Shown here: positions 26,101 to 38,456 of the stretch, in pieces
Layout: every line of letters starts with the position of its first letter
Position numbering within the stretch: the stretch's first letter is position 1
DNA from: Streptococcus sanguinis
GTDB taxonomy: Bacteria; Bacillota; Bacilli; Lactobacillales; Streptococcaceae
NCBI RefSeq assembly: GCF_900635155.1
Contig: NZ_LR134002.1
Span: 1,550,001 to 1,614,000 of the forward strand
DNA: 64,000 nt
Reading direction: 5' to 3'
The notes under the pieces: model-generated
What the model was told of the DNA's origin: nothing
What the model saw: the letters and a program-made list of their open reading frames with translations, nothing else
The model's database searches: none
Program-made: the position numbers and the translations under genes

Positions 26101-27996
26101 CTACACCTTCTCTGCCAGTTCTTCCCATTCTAGCATGGCTTCTTCTTGGGCAGCGGTCAGCTGGTCGATTTGCTGCTGGCTCTCCATGAGTTCGGCGGCG
26201 TCATTAGTGGCCTCCATGGCTTCCTGAAGCTGACTGATCTGGCTGTCCAAGTCCTCGATTTGCGCTTCCAGTTGTTCGAGGCGACGGGCCAGACGGCGCT
26301 GTTCTTTCTGGTTTTCCTTTTGAAGCTGATAGTCATTGGTAGGTGCTGGCTTGTCAGGACTGGCCTGCTCCGTCTCCTCACGCAAGGCTTCCTGCTCTGC
26401 CTTTTTCTCCAGATAGTAGTCATAATCACCCAGATAAAGGGTGGAGCCTGTCTCAGAGAGCTCGATGATCTGGGTGGCCACTCGATTGATAAAGTAACGG
26501 TCATGGCTGACAAAGAGTAGGGTGCCGTCAAAGTCAATCAGGGCATTTTCCAGCACTTCCTTGCTGTCAATGTCCAGGTGGTTGGTCGGCTCGTCTAGGA
26601 TGAGGAAGTTGTTGTTTTCCATAGACAGCTTGGCTAGAAGCAGCCGCGCCCGCTCTCCTCCCGACAGCATGCCAACAGACTTCTTGACATCGTCTCCCGA
26701 GAAGAGGAAAGCGCCTAAGCGATTGCGAATTTCGACCTCTGGCGTCATCTTGAAGTCATTCCATAGCTCGTCAAGTACTGTATTGCTGGCAGTCAGTTTG
26801 CTCTGGGTCTGGTCATAGTAGCCCACTTCCACGTTAGCTCCCAGCTGCTCCTTGCCTCTGATGAAGGGCACTTGCCCGATTAGTGATTTAATCAAGGTCG
26901 TCTTTCCAATCCCATTTGGTCCGACAATAGCTACCGCATTAAACTTGCGAATATCTAGGTTAATCGGCTCCGACAGGACTTCCTGTCCGAAGCCAATAGC
27001 TGCATCTTCCAAGGTCAGCACAACATTGCCTGAAACCTTATCGGCTTTGAAGGTCATATTAGCCGAGCGACTGCCGGTCTCCGGCTTGTCCAAACGCGCC
27101 ATCTTTTCCAACTGCTTGCGGCGAGACTGAGCCCGCTTAGTAGTGGAAGCCCGAACTAGATTGCGATTGACAAAGTCCTCCAGCGTAGCGATTTCTTTCT
27201 GTTGCTTTTCATAGTTCTTGGCTTCAGTGGCCAGCTTCTGCTCCTTTTGGACCACAAAGCTGGAGTAATTGCCCACATAGCGGTCCAAGGAATGCTTGGT
27301 CAAGTCCAGCGTAATGGTCGCAACCTTGTCTAGGAAATAGCGGTCGTGGCTGACGATAATCAGGGCACCGCTGTAGTTGACTAAGTAAGTCTCTAGCCAG
27401 GCAATGGTCTCGATATCCAGATGATTGGTCGGCTCGTCCAGGACCAGCAGTTCTGGCTTCTCCAAAAGCATCTTAGCCAGAGCCAGACGGGTATTCTGCC
27501 CGCCCGACAGCTCAGAAATCTTCATCTGCCACATGGACTGGTCAAACTTGAAGCCATTCAAAATAGCTCGAATATCCGCCTCGTAGGTAAAACCACCTTT
27601 CTGGCGAAAGTCCTCTGACAGCAGGTCGTACTGGGTCATGAGAGCAGTCAGGTCTTCCCCTGACAATTCTCCCATTTGCAGCTCCATCTGCCGCAAGCGC
27701 TTCTCTTGCTGACGCAGACTATCAAAGACCAGCAGCATCTCGTCGTAGATAGTATTCTCCGACTCAAAGCGGCTGTCCTGTGCCAGATAGGACAGGGACA
27801 AGTCTCGTTTTTTATTGATCTGACCAGAAGTAGGCTCTTCCTCGCCCACCAAAATCTTGAGCAGGGTTGACTTCCCAGCTCCATTTTTACCGACGAGAGC
27901 AATCCGATCACCCTCATCTACCTGCAGGTTAATATTGTCAAAAAGAAGCTCCCCTGCAAAAGAGCGCTCAATCTTGCTTGCTTGTAAAATAATCAT
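26101..27996 (-). CDS. ABC-F family ATPase, YdiF type
   Basis: 631 aa, two ABC domains on one chain and no membrane segment. Walker A motifs are GKNGAGKST and GPNGIGKTT; the signatures are LSGGQNTRLAL and LSGGERARLLL; both LDEPTNHLD Walker B motifs are present. A charged linker (KRAQSRRKQLEKMARLDKP) separates the domains and a coiled coil ends the protein. From memory the closest match is B. subtilis YdiF, a ribosome-acting ABC-F translation factor. Nothing suggests a drug-resistance subtype. The frame extends 10 codons upstream to GTG, but the ATG at 27994-27996 is chosen because the -10 box overlaps the extension. Confidence 0.93.
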   Translation of the reverse strand: MIILQASKIERSFAGELLFDNINLQVDEGDRIALVGKNGAGKSTLLKILVGEEEPTSGQINKKRDLSLSYLAQDSRFESENTIYDEMLLVFDSLRQQEKRLRQMELQMGELSGEDLTALMTQYDLLSEDFRQKGGFTYEADIRAILNGFKFDQSMWQMKISELSGGQNTRLALAKMLLEKPELLVLDEPTNHLDIETIAWLETYLVNYSGALIIVSHDRYFLDKVATITLDLTKHSLDRYVGNYSSFVVQKEQKLATEAKNYEKQQKEIATLEDFVNRNLVRASTTKRAQSRRKQLEKMARLDKPETGSRSANMTFKADKVSGNVVLTLEDAAIGFGQEVLSEPINLDIRKFNAVAIVGPNGIGKTTLIKSLIGQVPFIRGKEQLGANVEVGYYDQTQSKLTASNTVLDELWNDFKMTPEVEIRNRLGAFLFSGDDVKKSVGMLSGGERARLLLAKLSMENNNFLILDEPTNHLDIDSKEVLENALIDFDGTLLFVSHDRYFINRVATQIIELSETGSTLYLGDYDYYLEKKAEQEALREETEQASPDKPAPTNDYQLQKENQKEQRRLARRLEQLEAQIEDLDSQISQLQEAMEATNDAAELMESQQQIDQLTAAQEEAMLEWEELAEKV

Positions 27997-28002
27997 AAGA
28001 CC

Positions 28003-28011
28003 ATTATAGCA
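28003..28011 (-). promoter_or_regulatory. Extended -10 of the ABC-F gene, leaderless layout
   Basis: Minus strand TGCTATAAT (hexamer 28003-28008), 6 nt before the ATG at 27996. No Shine-Dalgarno sequence lies between. Confidence 0.55.
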
Positions 28012-28070
28012 GATTTCCAGAAGCACAGCTATCAGAATTCAAGAGAAAGCAAACTCAGCTCCCCAAAAGA

Positions 28071-28250
28071 AAAAGAGAGTGGGACAGAAATCGGTAATTC
28101 GTTAGAATTCGATTTCGTCGTCCCACCTCCGCACAGTTGAGTAGGGCTGTAAAAGCTGATGAAATCAGCGTAGTAGAGCCCACTCAACCACTGCGTCTTG
28201 CTTGACAATACAAAGACAATTGAGAGGCTAGGACTTTTGTCCCAGCCTCT
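28071..28250. repeat. 180-bp intergenic repeat, copy 1
   Basis: Its reverse complement recurs at 61824-62003 with only two mismatches over 180 bp. Three inverted-repeat blocks are visible. GTGGGAC...GTCCCAC (about 28079-28116) is the first. The second is a long central palindrome, GTTGAGTAGGGCT...AGCCCACTCAAC, with an inner GCTGAT-GAA-ATCAGC. The third is AGAGGCTAGGAC-TTTT-GTCCCAGCCTCT at the right end. It overlaps the stop of the small membrane gene by 2 bp, and its right-end hairpin can act as a terminator for it. No ORF. It is probably a dispersed streptococcal element, possibly MITE-like. Confidence 0.85.
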
Positions 28251-28614
28251 ACATAAAACTATTGAGAATAGATTGATTCTGCAAAATCAGATAAATTCCC
28301 AGCAGAATCAGAACCGCAAAGACAACAAATTTAATCATTCCCTTGATTAGACGAATAACCAGAAGGATAATCATGGATCCGACCAGCCACATAAAGGCGG
28401 AATTGTGAAAAAATCCCTGAACTGTCTCAATATTCTGCCCGAAGAAGACCTGAATGGGCGCAGGAACATGATTTTCCCAAGCCGCTGTCACTCCTAGCTG
28501 GTTGGCAATCTCATTGCCGCTTTTCCATAGCCAGACAAAGATTCCTGAGTTAAAAACAAAGAGAAAAACTTGCTCTGGAAAGTGTCGAATCAAGTAAAAA
28601 ATAGATTTTAACAT
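28249..28614 (-). CDS. Small membrane protein of unknown function
   Basis: 121 aa. An N-terminal amphipathic/hydrophobic segment (FPEQVFLFVFNSGIFVWLW), a short soluble loop with AWENHVPAPIQVFFGQNIET, and two C-terminal helices (FMWLVGSMIILLVIRLI, FVVFAVLILLGIYLIL). It starts 4 bp after the stop of the matrixin-like gene and has no clear ribosome-binding site, so translation is probably coupled. I do not recognise it. Confidence 0.7.
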   Translation of the reverse strand: MLKSIFYLIRHFPEQVFLFVFNSGIFVWLWKSGNEIANQLGVTAAWENHVPAPIQVFFGQNIETVQGFFHNSAFMWLVGSMIILLVIRLIKGMIKFVVFAVLILLGIYLILQNQSILNSFM

Positions 28615-28618
28615 AGGC

Positions 28619-29338
28619 TTACGATTGATACAAGTCTTTTACAGCCTGGATATCTGTCGGCTGGATACTGTAAAATGAGCCTGCTGACTGCATCACTGAT
28701 TCCTCCTCATTATGGTCTAATCCGATAGCATGGCCCAATTCGTGCGCTGCTGTATTGACAATCCGCTCATGAGAATAGGCATAGCGACTGTCCAGCAGGT
28801 AGTAACTATTAAGGCGAACCGTGACATGGGTAAACCGCTTGGTTAGGAGATTGGTCTGCGACTCAGCTTCACCAGCTGCACTGATGTTGCCATCGTTCAT
28901 CTCCGTTGCAACAATATCCGCCTTGTCTTTGTCATTGATGATTTGAAAGGTGAAGGCACCTGTTTGATTCCAAGAATCAATGGCCTCCTTATAGGCTGAA
29001 CGGAAGGTTTCATTATTTGTATCGATGTAAATTGTGGCGCTTGGCTGATCCCAACGAGCCCCTGTTGTTGCATGCTCATCTGTCAGCTGATCCGTCTGCG
29101 TCTCCTCACTGCTGTGAAGCCCCGTGGAAATGCCTTGGTGATTTAAAAATTGATCCACTCTGCCAACAGCAGTCTGAACAGCCTGCGTCAGTCCCTCTGT
29201 ACCCGGTTCTGTCGAAGTGGTAAAATAGAAAATTCCGACAATAACCATAAAGCTCAGGACAAAGGACCAGGCAAGTCCCCAAACCACGCGCCCAATCAGA
29301 CGCATGAGGAACCGGATGCTTTTAAAAATAAGTCCCAT
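28619..29338 (-). CDS. Membrane-anchored matrixin-like zinc metalloprotease
   Basis: 239 aa from ATG 29336-29338, which has a consensus AAGGAGG; a 15-codon upstream extension is rejected. One N-terminal membrane helix (WGLAWSFVLSFMVIVGIFYF) anchors an external domain. The zinc motif HELGHAIGLDH has ligands His 199, 203 and 209 with catalytic Glu 200, and VMQS downstream matches the Met-turn. This is the metzincin/matrixin pattern. It should act outside the membrane on an unknown substrate. It is followed by a small membrane protein that may be its partner. Confidence 0.88.
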   Translation of the reverse strand: MGLIFKSIRFLMRLIGRVVWGLAWSFVLSFMVIVGIFYFTTSTEPGTEGLTQAVQTAVGRVDQFLNHQGISTGLHSSEETQTDQLTDEHATTGARWDQPSATIYIDTNNETFRSAYKEAIDSWNQTGAFTFQIINDKDKADIVATEMNDGNISAAGEAESQTNLLTKRFTHVTVRLNSYYLLDSRYAYSHERIVNTAAHELGHAIGLDHNEEESVMQSAGSFYSIQPTDIQAVKDLYQS

Positions 29339-29390
29339 CGCAACCTCCTTTACTAGATTGTAAGAGAACGTTGATTTTACCACCGCTTTC

Positions 29391-29420
29391 TTAAAGAAGA
29401 CTGAAAAGTCCGTCTTCTTC
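29391..29420 (-). terminator. Hairpin between endA and the matrixin-like gene
   Basis: Minus strand AAGAAGAC pairs with GTCTTCTT, followed by TTT. It can terminate the endA operon. Because a TATACT -10-like box (near 29430) precedes it, it could instead lie at the 5' end of the protease transcript. Confidence 0.55.
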
Positions 29421-29515
29421 TTATCTATTAGTATAAAAGAAAATGACTACAAATCTGCAACCATTTCTTTTCATACTAATGAATACTCTTTGCAAATCCA
29501 TTTTTGAGTATCAAA

Positions 29516-30376
29516 TTAAGAACCTCTATCCAGACTGACCCTGCCACTATTATAGTCCAGGCGAATCCCTTTTTGCACATTCGGGATAAAGACATTGAAT
29601 TCCAGACTGCCATCGCTGGACTTGGCCTCTAAATGTGAGCCAACCGGCACTAAATCAATCTCCGTAGCATAAATCAAGGTTACCCGGTAGCGCACCCGCT
29701 TGTTCTTATCAAGAGCCTTCCGGATCTTTGTCTCGTAGTAATTCTGCCCTGTCGAATCAGTTTCATTGGCTTGGTTGGACCAAGCCGTCTGCACAGCAAT
29801 ATTGGCAGGATTGCTGGTAGAGGCATCAAAGCCCTTCAAACCACCGATCAGCGAATAGGCCAAGAGATGTCCGCGGTCCACAGCATGATTGTACTCACCA
29901 GGGAGGTTCTTGAGTTGATGCCAACCTGCCGGTACCCATGAAGTGTTGGCATTTCCAGTTTCTTCCCGTTTTTTGTACTGGCGGGTAGACTTCGATAAAA
30001 AGGCATTCGCCACCGTCGGAAGGGTTTTCCCTTGAACAAGCTTGGTCTTATTGTCAGCGTAGGGCTTACTAGAAATCCCCGCATCCAAGTCTGTCTTATT
30101 TCCATTCACGATAAAGGCGCCAGCTCCGTTCCATTCAATGCTGCCTTTGAGTTGAGCTCGGACAGCATCCGTCAGAACGCTCTCAGCCAGTTCCCGACTA
30201 GGGGTGCCCTGATCTTGGACTTGCCCAACTCTGATTTCTGAATTTGGGCTCTGAAGTGGCTGCTGACCTTCCTGTCCCCAGAAATAGCCAGCCAGAGCTA
30301 AAATCAAGGCTAAAGTCAGCCCAGCCCAGCCTTGCAGGCTCTTAGAATTCCTTTTCTGACTAGTCTTTCTTTTCAT
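29516..30376 (-). CDS. endA: DNA/RNA non-specific endonuclease EndA
   Basis: 286 aa. A basic N-terminus and one membrane helix ([18 protein letters not shown]) anchor it with the nuclease domain outside. The beta-beta-alpha-metal motif DRGH has catalytic His 170, and [13 protein letters not shown] carries the metal-site Asn. In S. pneumoniae EndA degrades one DNA strand during uptake in transformation and degrades neutrophil extracellular traps. It lies last in DUF1146-murA-epuA-endA, and the epuA-endA order is the same as in pneumococcus. Confidence 0.95.
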   Translation of the reverse strand: MKRKTSQKRNSKSLQGWAGLTLALILALAGYFWGQEGQQPLQSPNSEIRVGQVQDQGTPSRELAESVLTDAVRAQLKGSIEWNGAGAFIVNGNKTDLDAGISSKPYADNKTKLVQGKTLPTVANAFLSKSTRQYKKREETGNANTSWVPAGWHQLKNLPGEYNHAVDRGHLLAYSLIGGLKGFDASTSNPANIAVQTAWSNQANETDSTGQNYYETKIRKALDKNKRVRYRVTLIYATEIDLVPVGSHLEAKSSDGSLEFNVFIPNVQKGIRLDYNSGRVSLDRGS

Positions 30377-30434
30377 CTTCTTTCTTTCAACTTAGCAAAC
30401 TGGATTCATTTCAGCTAGTCTTTTCGACTAGGAG

Positions 30435-30617
30435 CTAGTTTCCAGTAAACTTCCCAATTAATTCTTGCCAGGTTTCTGGTGACCAGATAGAGCCCTTACC
30501 ATTTCCGATAACATTATAGCCAATCATCAGAGCCACGAAAAAGAGAATCACAGCTACCAGGAGAACCAGTAAAACAAGGCCAATCTGCCGGCCTAAATAT
30601 TTAAGATTTTCACTCAT
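30435..30617 (-). CDS. epuA: EpuA family small membrane protein
   Basis: 60 aa with a single membrane helix ([20 protein letters not shown]) after a basic start (KYLGRQIG), then [18 protein letters not shown]. It matches EpuA, the small protein encoded just before endA in pneumococcus. The Pfam family is often mislabelled DNA-directed RNA polymerase subunit beta, but nothing here supports that. Its start overlaps the murA stop by 8 bp. Function unknown. Confidence 0.85.
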   Translation of the reverse strand: MSENLKYLGRQIGLVLLVLLVAVILFFVALMIGYNVIGNGKGSIWSPETWQELIGKFTGN

Positions 30618-31890
30618 CGTCTTCTTCCTTTACACGCTTCACTTTGGCTCCCAAGGCTGCCAATTTCTCATGGAATTTATAGTAGCCTCGGTCTAAGTGT
30701 ACCAGCTTGCTGACCTTGGTCTCGCCTTCGGCAATCAAGCCCATCAGAATCAAAGTCGCACTAGCTCGGAGGTCTGTTGACATGACTTCAGCTCCCTGAA
30801 GACTGCCGCCACCCCAGATGCGAGCTGTATCACGCATGATATCAGAGTGCAACCCCATCCGACGCATTTCCTCCAGATGCTGGAAGCGGTTCTCAAAGAC
30901 AGTCTCAATCATCGTAGACTCGCCCTTGGCCATAGCCATCAGTGCTGTAAACTGAGCCTGCATGTCGGTAGGGAAGCCCGGATAAGGAAGAGTCTTGACC
31001 GAAACCGGTCTCAGCTTCGAAACATCGGAACGAATCCGAATCCCTTCATCTTCCTCTGTCACTTCCACTCCCATTTCCTGCATTTTGGAAAGCAAAGGAC
31101 GATTGTGCTCCCAAATGGCATCCTCAATCAGCAAATCACCGCTGGTCATAGCTGCAGCAACCATAAAAGTCCCTGCTTCGATACGGTCTTGAACCACATT
31201 ATGCTTAGCCCCGCGCAGCTGATCCACTCCGACAATGGTCAAAGTTTCGGTACCTGCTCCTCTGACCTTGGCTCCCATTTCATTTAAAAAGAGAGCTAGG
31301 TCAACGATTTCAGGCTCCCGAGCAGCATTTTCAATCACTGTCGTTCCTTGAGCCAGCGTTGCAGCCATCATGATGTTTTGCGTTGCTCCCACACTGGGAA
31401 AGTCCATGTAAATGTGAGCTCCCTTGAGCCGCTCTGCCTTCGCTTCGATGTAACCCGCTGTTTGGGTAATCTGAGCACCCATGGCTTCTAAGCCCTTCAG
31501 GTGCAAGTCAATAGGCCGACTGCCGATCGTACAACCGCCTGGCATAGAAACTTTAGCATGACCATTACGAGCCAGGACTGGACCCAAAACAACGATAGAC
31601 GCCCGCATTTTGCTGACGTATTTGTAAGGCGCCTCCTCAGACAAAGGCTGAGTGGCATCTACAACAACTGTATTTTCTTCCTGATTAAAATCCACCTGAG
31701 TGTTTAAACCGCGGACCACATTGTTCATGGTAAAGACATCGGACAAGACCGGAACATTTTTCAAAACTGACTGGCCCTCGCTGGCCAATACTGTCGCTGC
31801 TAAAAGAGGCAGGACCGCATTTTTTGCTCCTTCAATCTTGACCTTTCCGACCAAGCGATTATCTCCACCTTGAATAATAATTTTTTCCAT
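30610..31890 (-). CDS. murA: UDP-N-acetylglucosamine 1-carboxyvinyltransferase MurA
   Basis: 426 aa. It adds enolpyruvate to UDP-GlcNAc, the first committed step of peptidoglycan synthesis. The PEP-binding, fosfomycin-target Cys 120 is in [14 protein letters not shown]-terminal [13 protein letters not shown] and C-terminal [13 protein letters not shown] are conserved. Streptococci carry two MurA paralogs; the copy next to the atp operon and endA is this one. A Cys at the active site means fosfomycin sensitivity is possible. Confidence 0.97.
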   Translation of the reverse strand: MEKIIIQGGDNRLVGKVKIEGAKNAVLPLLAATVLASEGQSVLKNVPVLSDVFTMNNVVRGLNTQVDFNQEENTVVVDATQPLSEEAPYKYVSKMRASIVVLGPVLARNGHAKVSMPGGCTIGSRPIDLHLKGLEAMGAQITQTAGYIEAKAERLKGAHIYMDFPSVGATQNIMMAATLAQGTTVIENAAREPEIVDLALFLNEMGAKVRGAGTETLTIVGVDQLRGAKHNVVQDRIEAGTFMVAAAMTSGDLLIEDAIWEHNRPLLSKMQEMGVEVTEEDEGIRIRSDVSKLRPVSVKTLPYPGFPTDMQAQFTALMAMAKGESTMIETVFENRFQHLEEMRRMGLHSDIMRDTARIWGGGSLQGAEVMSTDLRASATLILMGLIAEGETKVSKLVHLDRGYYKFHEKLAALGAKVKRVKEEDDE

Positions 31891-31957
31891 ATCGATTCCT
31901 TACTCTAAATTTTTAAAATCATCCATACTATCATACCATAAAATCAAAAATATGACC

Positions 31958-32188
31958 TTATAAAGTACCGTTAAAAATCGCCCGGCTCATATCGTAAATA
32001 CCAATGAAGAAAAGGCTGACTAAATAGCCCAAAGCAATGCTAAACAAGAGAATCAAAAAGCGAATCTTCATGGCATTATCGGCATTAACCTTGAAAAATC
32101 TCTCCCACTCAACAACCGTTGACAGCAGATGAAAGGCAAAGAAAATAAAGAGCAAATGACTGCATAATTTAAAAATAACTTCTACCAT
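31958..32188 (-). CDS. DUF1146 family membrane protein (YwzB-like)
   Basis: 76 aa, two or three membrane helices (SHLLFIFFAFHLLSTV, FLILLFSIALGYLVSLFF). Proteins of the DUF1146 family are found between the atp operon and murA in many Firmicutes, as here. Function unknown. It heads the murA-epuA-endA transcript. It has a TGGTATAAT element ending 7 nt before its ATG and no ribosome-binding site. Confidence 0.82.
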   Translation of the reverse strand: MVEVIFKLCSHLLFIFFAFHLLSTVVEWERFFKVNADNAMKIRFLILLFSIALGYLVSLFFIGIYDMSRAIFNGTL

Positions 32189-32195
32189 AACTTTT

Positions 32196-32204
32196 ATTAT
32201 ACCA
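32196..32204 (-). promoter_or_regulatory. Extended -10 of the DUF1146-murA-epuA-endA operon, leaderless layout
   Basis: Minus strand TGGTATAAT (hexamer 32196-32201), 7 nt before the ATG at 32188. No good -35 and no Shine-Dalgarno sequence. Confidence 0.55.
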
Positions 32205-32249
32205 CAAGACTCCAGTCAGGGACGAACTAAACAGTTCTCCCTTTTTCTT

Positions 32250-32283
32250 TGGAAAAGAAAACTGAGACATTCCTGCCCCAGTT
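32250..32283 (-). terminator. Terminator of the atp operon
   Basis: Minus strand AACTGGGGC pairs with GTCTCAGTT (two wobble pairs) around AGGAAT, followed by TTCTTTT. Confidence 0.75.
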
Positions 32284-32362
32284 TTGCGTGTTCAGTTTGT
32301 ATTCATGAAGCCAAGTCTCGTCAGATGAAGGTTGACTTCTATCTTCAGGCAAGAATAGCTTC

Positions 32363-32782
32363 TTAGATTCTTGTTCCGACATTGATCCGGTTGATTGCCC
32401 GCTGCAGGGCAATCTTAGCCCGGCGTTCTTGGTCAATCAAGTGCTTGTCATGGGCTTCCTCAATTTCCAGCTCAGCCCGACGCTTAGCACGCTCAGCCCG
32501 ACTAATGTCGATATCACGCGCACGCTCAGCTGAATCCGCCACAATGGTAATGACATTGTCTGCAATTTCAATGATTCCGCCGTTGACCGCAATCCAGTCG
32601 ATATGCTTGTCATCATCAACTCGGCGCACCTTAACCTGATCCACTTCTAAAACAGCGATGGTATTGATATGGCGGGGCAAAATCCCCAACTCACCATCAA
32701 TGGTCTTTACGGAAACAAATGCAGCATGGTGATCATAAATAAGACCATCCGGTGTCACGATTTGTACTGTCATTTGAGCCAT
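32363..32782 (-). CDS. atpC: F-type ATPase epsilon subunit
   Basis: 139 aa. N-terminal beta-sandwich ([20 protein letters not shown]) and C-terminal helical pair ([21 protein letters not shown] region). It belongs to the central stalk and regulates ATP hydrolysis. Two ATGs are adjacent; the second is better spaced from AGAGGTG and gives the family start MAQMTVQ. Last gene of the atp operon, 10 bp after atpD. Confidence 0.96.
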   Translation of the reverse strand: MAQMTVQIVTPDGLIYDHHAAFVSVKTIDGELGILPRHINTIAVLEVDQVKVRRVDDDKHIDWIAVNGGIIEIADNVITIVADSAERARDIDISRAERAKRRAELEIEEAHDKHLIDQERRAKIALQRAINRINVGTRI

Positions 32783-32792
32783 CATTCACCTC

Positions 32793-34220
<1,428 letters not shown>

Positions 34221-34237
34221 CTAATTCATTTGTGGCC

Positions 34238-35119
34238 TTATTCTAGGGCACTTGCACCCGCCACGATTTCAGTAATTTCCTGCGTAATGGCAGCCTGCCG
34301 AGCGCGGTTGTACTGAATAGTCAAATCACTGATGACTTTTTTAGCATTGTCTGTCGCTGTCTGCATAGCAGTCATACCGGCAGCGTTCTCAGCTGTTTTG
34401 GCATCAATAATGGCACCGTAAATCATACTCTCTGCAAACTGGGGCAGCAGTTGGTCCAAGATAGAATCCCGACTGGACTCCAGTTCCAGATTCAGCGTAT
34501 AATCTTCATCAGCTTCATTAGGGTCCAAGTCAATGATTGGCAGCATCTGCTCCACCCGCATCTGACTGGTCAGACTGTTGACATGGTGGTTATAGCAGAC
34601 ATAGAGCTCATCAAAGAGCTCATTCTGATACATCTCAATGGTCTTGCTAATGATTTTACGAACCTCATCAAAGCTAGGCTGATCTGCTAGACCTCGCAGC
34701 TCATAAACCGGCTGAATGCCACGAGCTCGGAAGAAATCGGCACCGACACTTCCGATACAGATGACTTCAAAGTCCTCTCCTGTCGGATGGTACTCAGCTT
34801 TCAGCTCCATCAAAGCTTTGAGAATGGTCGCATTATAGCCACCTACCAGACCTCGGTCAGAAGTGATGACGATATAGGCTGATTTCTTGACTGGCCGACT
34901 GATTAGCATTGAGTGGTGACGGGCATTTTCTGCCTCGTGGCCATGCAGCATATCCGTAACCAACTTACGCACTTTCTGGGCATAGACCTGAAAGTTTTTA
35001 GCTGCTTCCTCAGACTTTCCCAACTTAGCAGCAGAAACCATCTGCATGGCATTAGTGATTTGACTAGTGTTTTTCGTGGATGCAATTTTATTTTTAATAT
35101 CATTTAATGAAACTGCCAT
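34238..35119 (-). CDS. atpG: F-type ATPase gamma subunit
   Basis: 293 aa. N-terminal helix [20 protein letters not shown] with [13 protein letters not shown] and the C-terminal helix ending [15 protein letters not shown], which together form the rotating coiled-coil shaft of F1. The central [12 protein letters not shown] is conserved. Positioned between atpA and atpD as expected. Confidence 0.97.
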   Translation of the reverse strand: MAVSLNDIKNKIASTKNTSQITNAMQMVSAAKLGKSEEAAKNFQVYAQKVRKLVTDMLHGHEAENARHHSMLISRPVKKSAYIVITSDRGLVGGYNATILKALMELKAEYHPTGEDFEVICIGSVGADFFRARGIQPVYELRGLADQPSFDEVRKIISKTIEMYQNELFDELYVCYNHHVNSLTSQMRVEQMLPIIDLDPNEADEDYTLNLELESSRDSILDQLLPQFAESMIYGAIIDAKTAENAAGMTAMQTATDNAKKVISDLTIQYNRARQAAITQEITEIVAGASALE

Positions 35120-35134
35120 CTGACACCTCGATTC

Positions 35135-36643
<1,509 letters not shown>

Positions 36644-36655
36644 TCACACCACTTT

Positions 36656-37192
36656 CTATTTCAATTTTTCTTTAACGACTTGCAATTGACGTTTTATGCT
36701 TGCATCAATTGTTTTGTTATTGGCAGAGATGACAAAGCCGCCAATCAAGCTGCTGTCCAATTCTTCCTTGAGCGAGCGAACCTTTAGGCCCATTTTCTGC
36801 TCAATAATCGGCCGAATCTTCTCCTTCTGACTGGCTGTCAAAGGCTGAACAGAGCGCAGCGTCACCTCAAACTCATTGCTGATCTTTTCAAGCTGGTGCT
36901 GACTCTCCAGCACAATCTCATAAAAGAGGTCTTCACGATGATTGAGAATGACAATTTCAATCAGATTATCAAGCAATTGCGAACCAGAGTTTTGAAAGAG
37001 TCTCAGACTCTTTTCTTTCTCGCGGTCACTGATGCCGATATGTGACAAAAAGTCAGCAAGACCGGTCTCCGCGAAAACAGCCTTAATCTGACTCAGTTTT
37101 TCAAAAACATCTTCTTGCTGACCTTTTTCAAAGACCGTCTGAACAAAAGGCAAAGCATATTTCTCAATGATTGCGTATTGCTTCTTATCCAT
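36656..37192 (-). CDS. atpH: F-type ATPase delta subunit
   Basis: 178 aa. Peripheral-stalk subunit that links F1 alpha to the b subunit. The N-terminal helical bundle begins YAIIEKYALPFVQTVFEKGQ, and the conserved C-terminal block is GGFVISANNKTIDASIKRQL. It overlaps atpF by one base, a sign of coupled translation. Confidence 0.95.
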   Translation of the reverse strand: MDKKQYAIIEKYALPFVQTVFEKGQQEDVFEKLSQIKAVFAETGLADFLSHIGISDREKEKSLRLFQNSGSQLLDNLIEIVILNHREDLFYEIVLESQHQLEKISNEFEVTLRSVQPLTASQKEKIRPIIEQKMGLKVRSLKEELDSSLIGGFVISANNKTIDASIKRQLQVVKEKLK

Positions 37193-37686
37193 CAGGCATC
37201 TCCTAACTGTTTGATATAGCGGTCAATGAGCTCGCTCTGAGCTTCCTTATCCAGCTCCTGACTCAAAATCTTACTAGCCAGAGTCACTGTCAAGTCAGCC
37301 ACTTCTCCTTTGATGCTGCTCATAGCCTCTGCCTTATTTTGGGCAATTTCCTGATTGGCTTTAGCCTTCAGACGCCCTGCTTCTTCTGCTGCATCAGCTA
37401 GGATTCCAGCCTTGTTCTTTTCAGCTGTCTCCTTAGCTGTCTCAACAATAGCAACGGCTTCCGCACGACTTCCTGCCAGAGCTTCCTCGCGCTTTTGCGC
37501 CAAGTCTTCTGCCTTCTTACGAGCAGCTTCTGCACCATCAATATCGTCTGAAATCTTTTGAGCACGCTGGTCTAAAATCCCGACAATATTGCCCCAAGCA
37601 AACTTCTTAATGAGAAATACTAAAAGAAGAAAAGAGCCGGCAATCAGGATAAAGTTGCCAATAATTTCACCTATGGTTATGTTCAT
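37192..37686 (-). CDS. atpF: F-type ATPase b subunit
   Basis: 164 aa. One N-terminal membrane helix ([17 protein letters not shown]) and a long charged, Ala-rich coiled coil ([20 protein letters not shown] region) forming the stator. Normal length for the family. Confidence 0.96.
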   Translation of the reverse strand: MNITIGEIIGNFILIAGSFLLLVFLIKKFAWGNIVGILDQRAQKISDDIDGAEAARKKAEDLAQKREEALAGSRAEAVAIVETAKETAEKNKAGILADAAEEAGRLKAKANQEIAQNKAEAMSSIKGEVADLTVTLASKILSQELDKEAQSELIDRYIKQLGDA

Positions 37687-37704
37687 CTTATCTATCCTTT
37701 CTTT

Positions 37705-38421
37705 TTATTCTTCCCCACCATTAATCTTTTTACCAAGATACATAGATGTTAGCATGGTAAAAACATAGGCTTGGATACAGGAAATAAAGATGGAAAAACC
37801 AGTCCAAACCATGTTCATAATAAAGGCAATTGGATACCAAAATGCTGCTTGATTTGCCCACATGAGGAGCAAACCAGCCAGTACCTCACCTGCAAAAATG
37901 TTTCCATAAATCCGCAAAGCTAAGGAAGCAAAATTAGTGAACTCTTCCAAGATATTCATGGGTGTCATGATACCCGGAGTCACAAAACCTTTTAGATATC
38001 CTTTTATCCCTTGACGTCGGACTCCTTCCACATGACAGAAAATTGTCACCAAAAGAGAGAATCCCAAGTCAAAAGCGAGATTAGCTGTTGGCGATGTCCA
38101 GAGATTAAAGCCATTGGTTGTCTGAACCTTGGCCATCAATCCCAAGTTATTAGCCACCACTACGAAAAGAAAGAGGGAGAATAGAAAGAGCGAATAATTC
38201 TTCATATAATGCTCGCCAATATTTCCCTTGGTAAAATCCATGACAAAGTCATAGACATATTCCAGAGCATTCTGCTTTGGTGACGGCTTAATCGTCATCT
38301 TTCGACTTGCCCAATAAACAAATCCAAAAGTTACAAGCACCGTCAGCAGGGTCATGGCCAGCAGGGTCAAATCAAAGGTCACAGGACCGACATTGATAGT
38401 TGGATTGATACTTTCTTCCAA
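37705..38421 (-). CDS. atpB: F-type ATPase a subunit
   Basis: 238 aa with about six membrane helices. The proton-channel Arg lies in [17 protein letters not shown]. It forms the half-channels against the c ring. It follows atpE by 35 bp; in streptococci the c gene precedes the a gene, the reverse of most bacteria. Confidence 0.96.
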   Translation of the reverse strand: MEESINPTINVGPVTFDLTLLAMTLLTVLVTFGFVYWASRKMTIKPSPKQNALEYVYDFVMDFTKGNIGEHYMKNYSLFLFSLFLFVVVANNLGLMAKVQTTNGFNLWTSPTANLAFDLGFSLLVTIFCHVEGVRRQGIKGYLKGFVTPGIMTPMNILEEFTNFASLALRIYGNIFAGEVLAGLLLMWANQAAFWYPIAFIMNMVWTGFSIFISCIQAYVFTMLTSMYLGKKINGGEE

Positions 38422-38456
38422 CAGATGACACCCCCTTTTCTAAAGAGAATTCTTTC

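Noticed and set aside
32227..32436. 69-codon minus-strand frame at the end of atpC
   Set aside because: It overlaps atpC out of frame and runs through the atp terminator hairpin; no ribosome-binding site.
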